64,000 bases of DNA from the NCBI RefSeq assembly GCF_000420645.1, contig NZ_ATVI01000006.1, positions 904,073-968,072 of the forward strand, in the 5' to 3' direction. The notes under the pieces were generated by a model that was not told the origin of the DNA, did no database searches, and was given only the letters and a program-made list of their open reading frames with translations. The translations under genes were made by a program, and so were the position numbers. How positions within the stretch are numbered: position 1 is the stretch's first letter; each line of letters begins with the position of its first letter. Positions 23,907 to 33,255 of this stretch are shown here, piece by piece. The stretch comes from Nevskia ramosa DSM 11499 (lineage in GTDB: Bacteria; Pseudomonadota; Gammaproteobacteria; Nevskiales; Nevskiaceae).

Positions 23907-25345
23907 GGCAGTGCCTCCGATATGGTCGTCGTCGCGGCGATCCGCCGCAGCAGCGCATCGATCAGCAGCACCCCCAGCAGGCTGGCCCCTGCGAGCGGGA
24001 ACAGCAGCGACAGGCCCAGGGTGATCAGCGCCGCATTGCGCAATTGCAGGGGCGCCAGCGCGCGCGGCGCGCCGAGGCCGCCGGCTGGGCGGCGTCGCCA
24101 CCACATGACCAGGCCGGTCGCTACCAGCAGCACGATGAACACGCAGGTCAGCAGCATCAGCAGCTGGTTGGCCAGGCCGAAGTAGTTGCCGAGGTGGATT
24201 GCCACGCCCCATTCGATGAGCCGCGCCAGCGGCCCGTAGTCGCCGAAGCCGGCCTCCGCGAGCACGGCGCCGCTGTAGCGATCGAGATGAAGGTTGCGCT
24301 GGCCTTCGGGCTGGGCGGGATAGGTGTAAGCCGTGTAGGTGCCGGTCAACCCCTGCGGCAGGGACAGGCGATAGGCCTCGACGAAGCCGTGCGTGGCAAG
24401 GATGGCGACGGCGGTATCAAGATCGATGCCCGGCGGCAAGGCTTCGGCTGGCTGCTCGATCGCGGCCGCCATGTGCTCCTCGTGTCCGGCGGCGGTGTGT
24501 GGCGCCTGTGACGCTGGCAGCGGCAGCTTCTGCAAGGTCCACGGCACCTCGCCGGCCACGGCGCCCATCGTCGCCGCAGGCAAGTGGCTGCGCGCGCCGC
24601 CGTTATGGCGATCCCCGCGCGGATAGCCGATCGCCAGCGCATCGCTGATCGGGCGCAGGAACCGGTCGCCCCAGATCGTTGCCCAGGGCAGGCCGGTGAT
24701 CAGCAGGAACAGGATCAGGGCCGAGGCATACAGGCCGCTGACCTTGTGCAGATCGCGCCAGAAGCGCCGGCCCGTGGTGCGCAGGCGCGGCACGAGCACG
24801 CCGTCGATGCGTTCGCGGCCGCGTGGCCACCACAGGTACAGACCGGTGCCGATCAGCACCACCGCCCAGCACGAGGCGAGTTCGACGATCGCATCGCCGA
24901 CATCACCCAGCAGCAGCGAGCCATGTGCGACATCGGCGAAGCCGACCAGGGTGTCGGTGTAGACGTAGCTGCCCAGCACCTGCGCAGTAGCCGGATCAAC
25001 GAACACCCGGCGCGCCGGCTGACCAACGGGCAGGCGGACGAACAGCTGCGCGGTGCGGCCCGGTTCGGTGGGCAGATCGATGCGCGTGACTTCGCCACCG
25101 ACAAACGCCGCATTGCCGGCTGCAACCAGTCGGCTCGGCGGCAGCGAGGCCGCTGGACTGGCGGCGAAACGCAGCTCCGGGTAGATCAGATCGTTCAGCT
25201 CATCGTTGAACAGATAGATCGCCCCGGTGATCGCCAGGATCAGCAGGAACGGTGCGGCAAACAGGCCGGCGTAGAAATGCCAGCGCCAGACCTGGGCGTA
25301 GAGGCTGCCGCGCAGGGCGGTATCGGAATCATCTTGCACAGTCAT
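23903..25345 (-). CDS. PepSY-associated membrane protein, copy 1
   Basis: 480-residue inner-membrane protein of the PepSY-TM (PiuB-like) family. It has an N-terminal membrane helix after WRWHFYAGLFAAPF, a periplasmic region with PepSY segments between about residues 50 and 350 (interrupted by a helix pair), and a C-terminal group of helices. Conserved histidines beside helices (WRWHFYAG, RDLHKVSGLYAS, AIHLGNYFG) fit a haem-type reductase role. Such proteins accompany TonB receptors and are thought to reduce or process imported metal complexes. ATG 25345 has GAGG eight bases upstream and lies ten bases after the receptor stop. Confidence 0.88.
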   Translation of the reverse strand: MTVQDDSDTALRGSLYAQVWRWHFYAGLFAAPFLLILAITGAIYLFNDELNDLIYPELRFAASPAASLPPSRLVAAGNAAFVGGEVTRIDLPTEPGRTAQLFVRLPVGQPARRVFVDPATAQVLGSYVYTDTLVGFADVAHGSLLLGDVGDAIVELASCWAVVLIGTGLYLWWPRGRERIDGVLVPRLRTTGRRFWRDLHKVSGLYASALILFLLITGLPWATIWGDRFLRPISDALAIGYPRGDRHNGGARSHLPAATMGAVAGEVPWTLQKLPLPASQAPHTAAGHEEHMAAAIEQPAEALPPGIDLDTAVAILATHGFVEAYRLSLPQGLTGTYTAYTYPAQPEGQRNLHLDRYSGAVLAEAGFGDYGPLARLIEWGVAIHLGNYFGLANQLLMLLTCVFIVLLVATGLVMWWRRRPAGGLGAPRALAPLQLRNAALITLGLSLLFPLAGASLLGVLLIDALLRRIAATTTISEALP

Positions 25346-25355
25346 TGCGGGCGCC

Positions 25356-27500
25356 TCAGTAGCGCCAGCCGATGCGCGCATACACGGTGCGCGGATCGCC
25401 GGCGTAGACGAAGTTGGCGTTGCCGGTGGCCGTGAAATAACGGTTGTCGGTGGCGTTGAGCAGGAACAGCTCGGTGCTCAGGCCGCGCAGGGCCCAGCTC
25501 AGGCCGAGGTCCAACGTTCCGTAGTCCGGCAGTTCGACGGCGCTGGTGTTGGTCAGATTGCGGCTGCCGACGAAGGCGCCGGTGGCCCGCAGCGAAACGG
25601 TGCCGAACTTCGGATCGAGCCAGGCCGAGGGTGCGCGCGCCTCGACGCTGGCATTGGCCGTATGCAGCGGCGTGTCGCCGAGCCGGCGGCCATCGTCGCC
25701 GGCATCACCCTTGACCACCTTCGAGCCGAGATAGGCGTAGCCGCCGCTGATCTGGAGGAGGCGCGTGGCCTGCCAGGCGCCTTCGACCTCCACACCATCG
25801 ACACGCACTTCACCGGCCTGCGTGAACACGTTCGGGTCCACCGGGTCCTGCACCACGAAGTTGGTACGCCGGGTGCGGAAGATCGCCGCACTGGCCCGCA
25901 GGGTATCGGTCGCATAGCGGACGCCGGCTTCGACCTGGTCCGATTCCTCCGGCTGGGCGACGTCGCCGTTCGGTGTGCGCGAACCGGCGTTGGCTTCCAG
26001 ATCGAAGCCGGTGTTGTAGCCGGCGTACACCGACCAGATGTCGTTGAAGCGCCAGGTGCTGCCGATCTGGTAGGTGGTGGCCGCCTGTGCGGTAGCGTCC
26101 GTCGCGCCGTTGAAGATGCCGGTGGCGAGGAGGCGGGTCTGGCGCACGGCACCGGTCAGGTCCCACTGATCGGTCAGTGCCAGCACGTCCTGGAAGTAGA
26201 ACGCCAGGGTGTCGATGTTCTGCACCGAGTGGAATGCGAACGTGCCGGTGGGTGCCACGCTGTCGTAGGTGTAGACCGGATTCAGCACGTCGATGCTGCC
26301 GACGTTGTTCAGGTTGAACTGCGTGAACAAGCTGCGTTCAAGGTTCTGCTCGACACCGATCAGCAGGTTGTGCGTGTAGCCGAAGGTGTCCTGCTTGCCG
26401 ATCAGGTCGATCTGGAACACCGAGTAGCCATCGTTCTCCTGGCCGTTGCGGCCATTGCGATTGATGACGGTTGGCGTGTCGGCCACTGGGGCCAGCACGC
26501 GGATCTGCTGCAGATCGGTGTTGAAGCCGGAGTACTGGGCGCGCGGCGTCAGCGTCCAGTTGTCCGACAGCTTGACGTCGACCCAGGCCTGCACCAGCGG
26601 CGCGTAGGCGTTGAGCGTGGTGAACTTCGGCTCGCCCAGAAACAGGCCGCGACGCAGTTCGGTGACGCCATTGCTGACCAGGGTGCCGGTGACCGGCAGG
26701 CCGGGGTTGTTCGCCGTGTTGCGCTGATGCCACTCGGAGTTCAGATGCGCGGTTACCGCATCGAGCGGCTGCCAGGACAGGCTCAGGGCGACATTTTCGC
26801 GATCGAGCTTCTGGAAATCGGTATAGGTGTCGCTGCGCTCGATCTCGCCGGTGACTCTCGCGTACAACCGATGCTCGCGGCTGATCGGACCGGTGACGTC
26901 GACGGCCAAGGTCTTCTGATCGAAGCTGCCGAAACTGGCGTCGGCCGATGCGCCGAAGTTTTCCTGCGGCGCCTTGGTGACGATGTTCAGCAGGCCACCG
27001 ACTGCAGACTGGCCGTAGAGCACGCCGCCCGGTCCCTTGAGCACTTCGATGCGCTCGATGTTGGAGAGCGCCGACGGATCGACATCCTCGAAATAGCGCT
27101 GGCGCAAGCCGTTGCGCTGCTGATCGGCGAGAAAGCCGCGGATCTTCAGGCTGAAGCTCTGGTAGCGCGCGGTGCGCGGATTGCCGACGTTGGCCGAAGG
27201 CACGGCACGCAACGCATCGCCGATCGAACGCACGCCGCGCTCTTCGAGATCGCTGGCATCGAGCACTTGCACGCTCTGCGGCACCCGCTCCAGCGCAAGA
27301 CCGCTCTTGTTGCCGACTTTGACCGTCGGCGGCTTCAGGCTGCGCACGCCGCTGACTTCGACGCTGTCGAGTTTCACCGCAGCTGCTTCGGCAGTCTGGT
27401 CGGCGATTTCTGGTGCGGCTTCTTCAGCCGCGTTGACAGCGGTGCTCAACGCCAGCAGCAGCGACAACGCCGCGGGGGTGAAGGACGAAAAACGGGTCAT
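25356..27500 (-). CDS. TonB-dependent receptor, siderophore-receptor type
   Basis: 714-residue outer-membrane active transporter. A signal peptide (to about ANAAE) is followed by a TonB-box region (LDSVEVSGVRS), the plug domain with VPQSVQVLDASDLEERG and IERIEVLKGPGGVLYG, and a 22-strand barrel ending RIGWRY. It belongs to the TonB-siderophore-receptor branch, but the neighbourhood (PepSY, DUF2946, copper proteins) leaves the cargo open: ferric siderophore or a copper chelate. No Fur box is visible upstream. ATG 27500 starts the signal peptide and has GGAG nine bases upstream; longer in-frame starts reach 27557. Confidence 0.92.
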   Translation of the reverse strand: MTRFSSFTPAALSLLLALSTAVNAAEEAAPEIADQTAEAAAVKLDSVEVSGVRSLKPPTVKVGNKSGLALERVPQSVQVLDASDLEERGVRSIGDALRAVPSANVGNPRTARYQSFSLKIRGFLADQQRNGLRQRYFEDVDPSALSNIERIEVLKGPGGVLYGQSAVGGLLNIVTKAPQENFGASADASFGSFDQKTLAVDVTGPISREHRLYARVTGEIERSDTYTDFQKLDRENVALSLSWQPLDAVTAHLNSEWHQRNTANNPGLPVTGTLVSNGVTELRRGLFLGEPKFTTLNAYAPLVQAWVDVKLSDNWTLTPRAQYSGFNTDLQQIRVLAPVADTPTVINRNGRNGQENDGYSVFQIDLIGKQDTFGYTHNLLIGVEQNLERSLFTQFNLNNVGSIDVLNPVYTYDSVAPTGTFAFHSVQNIDTLAFYFQDVLALTDQWDLTGAVRQTRLLATGIFNGATDATAQAATTYQIGSTWRFNDIWSVYAGYNTGFDLEANAGSRTPNGDVAQPEESDQVEAGVRYATDTLRASAAIFRTRRTNFVVQDPVDPNVFTQAGEVRVDGVEVEGAWQATRLLQISGGYAYLGSKVVKGDAGDDGRRLGDTPLHTANASVEARAPSAWLDPKFGTVSLRATGAFVGSRNLTNTSAVELPDYGTLDLGLSWALRGLSTELFLLNATDNRYFTATGNANFVYAGDPRTVYARIGWRY

Positions 27501-27622
27501 GCGGGTCACTCCGGAAATAGTCGGGAGCGCCGAGGCGCAAAGCGCGCAGATGGACATCGGAACTCCCTTGCTCGAAACCCGCTCGCAGTACCTGAGCGGT
27601 GCCTGCGGCGGCTTGGGTCGGA

Positions 27623-28087
27623 TCAGCCTTGCAGCGGCGGGACGACTCGAGCGCGGGGTGGACCACGAGGCAGTGAAAGAAGGTTCTGGACGCTGCTTGC
27701 GCCGGTGCGAACGCGATCGCCGGTTTCTACCTGGCGATCGAAGGCGAACGTCGCCGTGGCTGACGCACAGGGCAGCGCCGCAGCGCCGCCGGCCGCGAAC
27801 GGGCAGTCGTGGTTGTGAGTCTTGTCGTCGTCGGCCGGTGCGCCGATCGGCAGCAGCGCCGATTCGCCATCGACGATGCGGCCGCCGTGGCAGATCGGCC
27901 CGGTGGGCGGCGCATCGGCATCGCCATGCCGCGCCAGCGCTTCCGCCAAGGCGCTGGCCGGGCAGATCGCCAGCCCACCACCGATGCCCGGCATGAACCC
28001 GGCCGGCACCAGCGCATGCAACGCCACAGTCACCAGCAGCAGGCTGGCGACGAGGCGATGCAGACGATGACGAAGCTGGGCGTTCAT
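27623..28087 (-). CDS. DUF2946 family protein, copy 2
   Basis: 154 residues. An N-terminal hydrophobic helix leads into the diagnostic HALVPAGFMPG, then ICPAS, ICHGG and a second cysteine motif HNHDCPFAAG. It shares the GFMPG and CPFA landmarks with the copies at 23124 and 31878 and has a similar proline/arginine tail. It follows the PepSY gene by four bases and precedes the TonB receptor by 122 bases, so it sits at the junction of the two repeated modules. The function is not known. Confidence 0.82.
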   Translation of the reverse strand: MNAQLRHRLHRLVASLLLVTVALHALVPAGFMPGIGGGLAICPASALAEALARHGDADAPPTGPICHGGRIVDGESALLPIGAPADDDKTHNHDCPFAAGGAAALPCASATATFAFDRQVETGDRVRTGASSVQNLLSLPRGPPRARVVPPLQG

Positions 28088-28091
28088 GAAC

Positions 28092-29519
28092 TCAGGCGGT
28101 CTGGCCTGCGCTGCTTGGCGCAGCCTGCGCTGTGATCAGCGGCGAGCCTGCGCGCCGGCCACGCAGCCGGATCGCGACGCCGAACAGCGCCATCAGCACG
28201 ATGGTCGCGGCCAGCCCGCTCATCAGCAGGTTGCGCTGGTTCGGCGTCAGGCCGAGCGGATCGAGGAAATGGCCCTTGTGCAGCAGGTTGAACAGCAGTG
28301 CCTGCGCCTGCTTCAGCTCTCCGTACGGGCCGCCAAGCTGCGCCGCGACCAGGCCGCTGCGCGTCTCGAAGTACCAGGTCTGGTTGGAAGGCCCTGTTGC
28401 ACGCCAGACCGGCAGGCGCTTGTTGGCGAAGCCGTAGTCGCGATCGAAGCTGCTGACCAACACCGGTGCTTCGCTGATCTCCGCGCCGAATGCGCCGCTG
28501 GCGAGGCGCCGGGCGAGGGCTTCGTCACCACCATCGATCGCGCTGCCATCGGCAGCGCTCAGCCGAACTTCCGGCTTGGCGTCACGCAAGGCAACCACTT
28601 TCCAGACGGGCGCGCCGCCGAACACCGGCACGGCGATCGCTTCGCTCAGCGCACCGTCGCCAGCCTTGAACGGCAATGCCGACAGCTGCGCCGTGCTGAT
28701 CGTTGGCGGCAGCGGTGCGGCTTGTCCCGGCAGCTCATCAGTCAGCAGCTTGAACAAACCGGTGGCTGGAAACAGCAGCGCCGGCAGCAGCGCGATCCAG
28801 GCCAGCCGGCGATGAAAACGGCGGCTGGTCTGCGCTCCACCACGACGCAGCAGCATCGCGGCACCGAACACCGTGGTGGCGAAGAACAGGCCGACCATCA
28901 GGCCGATCGCCGCTGGCCGCAGGTAAGGCACTTCGATGAAGCTCAGCGTGTGCAAGGTCTGGAACAGGCCCTGCCAGTAGCGCTTGCTGCTGCCGCTCAA
29001 AGTGCCGAGGCGATCGCCGCCGGTGTCGACATAGACCACCGTGCCGATGTCGTCCTCGAAGGCCACGGCCCAGACCGGCAGCAGGCGGTTGATCCAGGGA
29101 TAGTCGCGCTCGAAGTGCTCGACCAACCAGGCATCGCGAACCGCCGCTGTCTGCTCGCCGCTGTAATGGCGCGCCAGTGCGATCGCCCGCGCGCGGTCGG
29201 CGTTGGCGATCGGGCTGCCGGTTTCGGCATCGAAGTAGACGCGTTCCGCCTTGCCCGCTGGCTGCACCTGCAAGGCTGCATGACCATCGACTGCGACATA
29301 GCGCAGCTGGCTGGCCTCGCTGATGCCGGCGGCTTCAAGCACCGCACTCGGTGCCTTGAATGCAGCCGCTTCGAAGCTCGCCTGCGGCGGCTGGAACGTC
29401 ACCGGCTTCGGGCCGATGGCGACGATCAGTGGATGGATCGCGCCGCTGCTGGCCCAGACCACCGCCGTGATGGCGGCGATCCAGGCCAGCGCGCGGTGGC
29501 TGCGTCGCGTTGTGCTCAT
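28092..29519 (-). CDS. PepSY-associated membrane protein, copy 2
   Basis: 475-residue inner-membrane protein of the PepSY-TM family. It has an N-terminal helix (HRALAWIAAITAVVWASSG), PepSY-like periplasmic segments with conserved patterns such as VYFDAETGSPI, and central and C-terminal helices, including WQGLFQTLHTLSFIEVPY and LFNLLHKGHFLDPLG. Histidines at helix edges could bind haem. The start overlaps the stop of the second TonB receptor by four bases (29516-29519), so receptor and membrane protein are co-translated. It should act after receptor-mediated import, probably as a reductase; this is inference. Confidence 0.87.
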   Translation of the reverse strand: MSTTRRSHRALAWIAAITAVVWASSGAIHPLIVAIGPKPVTFQPPQASFEAAAFKAPSAVLEAAGISEASQLRYVAVDGHAALQVQPAGKAERVYFDAETGSPIANADRARAIALARHYSGEQTAAVRDAWLVEHFERDYPWINRLLPVWAVAFEDDIGTVVYVDTGGDRLGTLSGSSKRYWQGLFQTLHTLSFIEVPYLRPAAIGLMVGLFFATTVFGAAMLLRRGGAQTSRRFHRRLAWIALLPALLFPATGLFKLLTDELPGQAAPLPPTISTAQLSALPFKAGDGALSEAIAVPVFGGAPVWKVVALRDAKPEVRLSAADGSAIDGGDEALARRLASGAFGAEISEAPVLVSSFDRDYGFANKRLPVWRATGPSNQTWYFETRSGLVAAQLGGPYGELKQAQALLFNLLHKGHFLDPLGLTPNQRNLLMSGLAATIVLMALFGVAIRLRGRRAGSPLITAQAAPSSAGQTA

Positions 29520-31612
29520 TTGCCGGCGGTCCAGGTGACGCCGGCGTAGACGGCGCGGCCGTCGCCGGTCAGGAACTGGCGCTGGTCGGTGCTGTTGGCA
29601 TTGGCGATGACGCCGGTCGTGGTGACGTGCCTGGTGCCGGTCAGGTTGCGGCCGTCGACGTACCAGCTCCAGCGGCCGTCCTGGATCGCGCCGCCGATCT
29701 TGAAGCCGAGCAGCGCGTAGCCATCCGACGAGAACGTGTTGGCGTGGTCGATCCAGGTGCCCTGCGGAATCCATTCGACATTCGGCCCGGCGCTGAACCA
29801 GGCGCCCTTCCAGCTCAGATCGGCGCGATAGCTGTTCAGCGGCAGGCCGGCGAGGCGGTTGTTGCCGTAGGTGGGATCGTTGTCGAACTTGAAGTCGTTG
29901 AGCAGGTAGGCCTGACGCAGGGTCAGCTGGTACGGCAGCTTGATCGCCGCGGCCAGTTCGACGCCTTGATGGAGGGTCTTCGGCGCATTGATGGTGCCCA
30001 GCGGCTGGCCGTTCGGATCGTTGAGGCCGAGCAGTTCGTCACGCAGCCAGGCACGGTACAGCGCCACGTCCAGCGCCAGCCACTCGCGTTCGATGCGGCT
30101 GCCCACTTCCACCGTGGTGCCGCGCTGTGCGGCATTGACCGTGGTGATCTGACCGCCAGTCAACTCCGACAGGCTGGGCGGTTCGTAGGAGCGGCTGACA
30201 TTGGCGAACACCTGGCTGCCGGTGTCGAGGTCGTAGCGCAGGCCGGCCTTCGGGCTGAACGCGCCATAGCTGTTCTTGAAGCTGTTGTCGGTGCTGCCGG
30301 TCGGCACGAAATTGTCCTCGCGCACCCGGCGGTCCCGCGAGCCCTGGGCACCGATGGCCAGCGCCAGCTGTGGCAGCACGTAGAACTGGTTCTCGGCGTA
30401 CAGCTGCACCGAGCGGGCGCTCTGGTCCGAGGCATCGGTCTGCGCGCCATTCTGGCCACCGACGTTGGCGAAATCGGTTTCCTGGGTCTGGCCGTACACG
30501 TAGCGCGTGCCGATCACGACGCGGTTGCGATGGCCGAACAACTCGCGCGTGTTCTCGTACTTCAGGTTCAGGCCCAGGTCGTTGTTGTCCTGGTTGATGA
30601 CCTGGAAGATCGGGTGGAACAGGCGCTTGTCGGCGTAGAAACCGGAGGCTTCGATGCGCTGCGTGTCGTCGAGCTGCCAGCTGGTCTTGTCGGCGATGCG
30701 GATCAGGCGGAAATCGCGCTTCTGGTCGCTGTTGATGTTCGCCGCATTGGCCTGGCTCGGCGTCGATTCGGCCTCGGCCTTGGTCAGGCTGCCCGGCAGT
30801 TCCGATTCGGTATTGACGAAGGTGAAGTACAGGCGGCTTTCCAGATTCGGCGCCAGCCGGATGCCGAGGTTGGAGAACAGCCGGTAGTTGTTCTGCTCGG
30901 CGTGGTCGCGGTAGCCGTCCGAATGCACGGCGCTGAGGCTGACATAGCCATCGACATTGCCGGTATGGCCGGCCAGCGCGGCCTGGGCGCGGCGGTACTC
31001 GAAGCTGCCGATCTCCAGACGCGCCGAGGCGGCGCGCGCGCTGTAGCCGGTCGGCGAGATGAAATTGATCGCGCCGCCGAGTGTGGTCGAGCCGAACTCC
31101 AGCGCGTTGGCACCGCGGTAGACCTCGATGTAGTTCGCCGACAAGGGTTCGACGGCCTGGAAGTCGAAACCACCGTCGGCCAGATTCACCGGCGAGCCGT
31201 CCTGCAGCAGGGTCAGGCCGCGGCCGTGGAAGGTGCGCTGAATGCCCGAGCCGCGCACCGACAGGCGCGATTCCTCGGCGCCGAACCGCGGCTGCACGAA
31301 CACGCCGGGTGCGAAGCCCAGCGCATCCTGCACGCTGCTGGCGCGGCCGTTCTTGTAGCTCTCGGCATCGATCACCGCGGCACCGCCGGCGACCTGGTTG
31401 GTGCGGGCTGTGGCTTCGGCGATCGACGGCACGGTCAAGGTGCCGACGCTGTCGCCCTGGACCTTGACCTCGCCGAGCACGGTGATCGGTGTGCCGTCGT
31501 TGGCGGCGATTTCGACGCCGGCGGGGGCGTCCTGCTGGGCTGACACGGCCAACGGTGAGGCCAGGAACGGAACAGCAAACAGCGCCGCGGTGCGGTACTT
31601 GAAACGGAACAT
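29516..31612 (-). CDS. TonB-dependent receptor, second copy
   Basis: 698-residue outer-membrane receptor. A signal peptide ends near AVSAQQ; the TonB-box region follows (GTPITVLGEVKVQG), then the plug with LSVRGSGIQRTFHGRGLTLL and YIEVYRGANALEFGSTTLGG, then a barrel ending in YAGVTWTAGK. It is only distantly similar to the receptor at 25356 and belongs to a different receptor subgroup. The cargo is unknown. Position between two DUF2946 genes and coupling to a PepSY gene resemble receptor loci for copper or iron chelates. No Fur box was found upstream. Confidence 0.9.
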   Translation of the reverse strand: MFRFKYRTAALFAVPFLASPLAVSAQQDAPAGVEIAANDGTPITVLGEVKVQGDSVGTLTVPSIAEATARTNQVAGGAAVIDAESYKNGRASSVQDALGFAPGVFVQPRFGAEESRLSVRGSGIQRTFHGRGLTLLQDGSPVNLADGGFDFQAVEPLSANYIEVYRGANALEFGSTTLGGAINFISPTGYSARAASARLEIGSFEYRRAQAALAGHTGNVDGYVSLSAVHSDGYRDHAEQNNYRLFSNLGIRLAPNLESRLYFTFVNTESELPGSLTKAEAESTPSQANAANINSDQKRDFRLIRIADKTSWQLDDTQRIEASGFYADKRLFHPIFQVINQDNNDLGLNLKYENTRELFGHRNRVVIGTRYVYGQTQETDFANVGGQNGAQTDASDQSARSVQLYAENQFYVLPQLALAIGAQGSRDRRVREDNFVPTGSTDNSFKNSYGAFSPKAGLRYDLDTGSQVFANVSRSYEPPSLSELTGGQITTVNAAQRGTTVEVGSRIEREWLALDVALYRAWLRDELLGLNDPNGQPLGTINAPKTLHQGVELAAAIKLPYQLTLRQAYLLNDFKFDNDPTYGNNRLAGLPLNSYRADLSWKGAWFSAGPNVEWIPQGTWIDHANTFSSDGYALLGFKIGGAIQDGRWSWYVDGRNLTGTRHVTTTGVIANANSTDQRQFLTGDGRAVYAGVTWTAGK

Positions 31613-31877
31613 GCAAACACTCCAGTGCCTGCGCCACAGCGCAGGAGCCGGCTGCGCGAATGGCGCGCGCCAGCGGAACTCGCCCGGTCAGGGCGGACAG
31701 GAGATGCAGGTGGGCGCTTGCGCGGCGGACGGTTCCAGCCAGTGGCCCGCGCAGCCCTTGTTCAGGGCCGGCAGCAGCAAGGAATGGAACGGCGCAGCGG
31801 GAACGCTTCCCGGCATCGACGAACGAAACGACAGCCCTGCAACGCGCCCGGAGGGTTGGTCCCTGGGGCGCGCCGGA
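31613..31877. other. 265-base intergenic region before the second TonB receptor
   Basis: GC-rich stretch between a DUF2946 gene and the TonB receptor, both on the minus strand. I see no Fur or Zur box, no convincing terminator, and no complete cobalamin riboswitch, although some riboswitch-like words occur (see rejected items). It probably holds the receptor's own promoter or leader. Confidence 0.4.
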
Positions 31878-32450
31878 TCAGGCCGTGTGCGTGTCGATGA
31901 CGGCGGGTGGTGCGCGGGCCGGCGGCAGCCGGCGCTGGCTGGTCGAAGCCGTGCTGACGGCCGAGGCAGGACGGCCGAGGGTCGCCGCAGGAATGGCCAG
32001 CGCGAAGCTGGCCAGCGTGACCGGCAGCGCCGGGGCCACGGCGCCGGCGAACGGACAGCTCTGGTGCTCCGAGGCAATGCGATGCGCCTCGTGCTGCGCC
32101 GGATCATGGCCGGTGTGCATGCCGGCAGCGTGCATGTCGTGGGACATGCCAGCCATGCCGCCCGCCATATGTGCCATGCCGCGATGGGCAGCATGCGGAT
32201 CGGCCGCATCGGCGGCCGCCATCGCCGCCATCATCGCGGCGTGATCGTGATGGCCCGCGTGCTGCTTGGCTGGCGGCACCAGTGCCGCACTGAGCGGACT
32301 GGCCGGGCAGATGATCAGCCAACGTCCGCCTTCCTCGCCGGTGCCGGTCCAGCCGGGCATGAAGCCGACTGGAATCAGGCTGCGCAGCACGACCGCACTC
32401 AGCGCCAGCCACAGCGCGAAGGAGTGCAATGCAGTGCGTGAGCGGAACAT
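31878..32450 (-). CDS. DUF2946 family protein, copy 3, with His/Met-rich insert
   Basis: 190 residues. The N-terminal helix and SLIPVGFMPGW match the copies at 23124 and 27623, with ICPAS and CPFAG as the two cysteine motifs. Between them lies an expansion of about 65 residues extremely rich in histidine and methionine (for example HHDHAAMM and GMSHDMHAAGMH). This composition is typical of copper-binding segments and makes copper the best guess for the whole gene block. ATG 32450 is chosen to match the family; the frame is open to 32516. It is the first gene of the minus-strand metal block. Confidence 0.82.
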   Translation of the reverse strand: MFRSRTALHSFALWLALSAVVLRSLIPVGFMPGWTGTGEEGGRWLIICPASPLSAALVPPAKQHAGHHDHAAMMAAMAAADAADPHAAHRGMAHMAGGMAGMSHDMHAAGMHTGHDPAQHEAHRIASEHQSCPFAGAVAPALPVTLASFALAIPAATLGRPASAVSTASTSQRRLPPARAPPAVIDTHTA

Positions 32451-32570
32451 CGGCGTGGCGCGGACAGTAGTCAACGAATGGCCGCGCACGATAAGGCGTC
32501 TGCCGCTTTGCGGCAACGAACCGTCGGTGCTTATCTCATTCCGGAATATGCAGACTGCTGCAGCCGCAGC

Positions 32571-33224
32571 TCAGCGGGTGGGCCGCAGCCGCTTCAGCGC
32601 GCGGCTGAGATTGATCCGCGCCGGCTGGTCGAGCCGATCATGGAAGTGGCCGGTGAAGTACAGCCGCGGTTTCTCCAGAAAGCCGCGCAGCACCTGGCGC
32701 CGCCCGGCCACGTATTTCGAAAACGGCACCGCGTGGTACTCCTCGCGGATGTCAGCGTCGTAGCGGTCGAAGCGCGCTGGCGCGCTACCGAGAATGGCCA
32801 GATCGATATCAAGCAGCAGCGCTTCATCGGTGCTCTGCGGCTGGGCGTGGTGGCGGGTCGCCAGGATCATGCTGCGCACCCGGCCGATCGCCTCGCGATC
32901 ACAGCCGGCGGCGGTCATCGTCCGCTCGGCGAGGTAGGCGCTGCGCAACTCGTTGCTGTCGCTGCCGGTGTCGTAGACGGCGTCGTGATACCAGATCGCC
33001 AGTTCGATCTCGCCGGGCCGTTCGGCCAGCGTTTCGACGTCATCGCCAGCCCTGAGGCATTCCTCGAGATGCTCCACCGTGTGATAGCGCCGATGCGGCT
33101 CGCGCCAGGCCTGGATCAGCGCCGCACCGGCATCCGCCGGCGGCTCCAGGCCAAGCTTCGTCCACAGCAGCCGCCAGCGTTCGGGCAGATCGAGGGTCGG
33201 CGCAGGAATGGCACTGAAGGACAT
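32571..33224 (-). CDS. Predicted metal-dependent HD-superfamily phosphohydrolase
   Basis: 217-residue cytoplasmic protein. The metal-binding residues of the HD fold are seen in RRYHTVEHL near residues 46-54 and WYHDAVYD near 78-85, with further candidates in ATRHHAQ and LDIDLAILG. It matches the COG4339-type family of uncharacterised HD proteins. The substrate is unknown. It is transcribed leftward from a promoter close to the dehalogenase gene; the gap of 31 bases suggests co-transcription with it. Confidence 0.85.
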   Translation of the reverse strand: MSFSAIPAPTLDLPERWRLLWTKLGLEPPADAGAALIQAWREPHRRYHTVEHLEECLRAGDDVETLAERPGEIELAIWYHDAVYDTGSDSNELRSAYLAERTMTAAGCDREAIGRVRSMILATRHHAQPQSTDEALLLDIDLAILGSAPARFDRYDADIREEYHAVPFSKYVAGRRQVLRGFLEKPRLYFTGHFHDRLDQPARINLSRALKRLRPTR

Positions 33225-33255
33225 GGCGGCATATTGCCGCGATTCGCCGCACTTC

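Noticed and set aside
25662..27818. 718-residue plus-strand frame opposite the first TonB receptor
   Set aside because: No domain is recognisable; the minus-strand frame has signal peptide, plug and barrel features.
29510..31543. 677-residue plus-strand frame opposite the second TonB receptor
   Set aside because: Shadow of the receptor gene; composition unlike real proteins and no motif.
31613..31877. Possible cobalamin riboswitch before the second TonB receptor
   Set aside because: Words such as GGGAAGC and GCCACTG occur on the minus strand, but they are in the wrong order and the B12-box near the receptor start is not matched.
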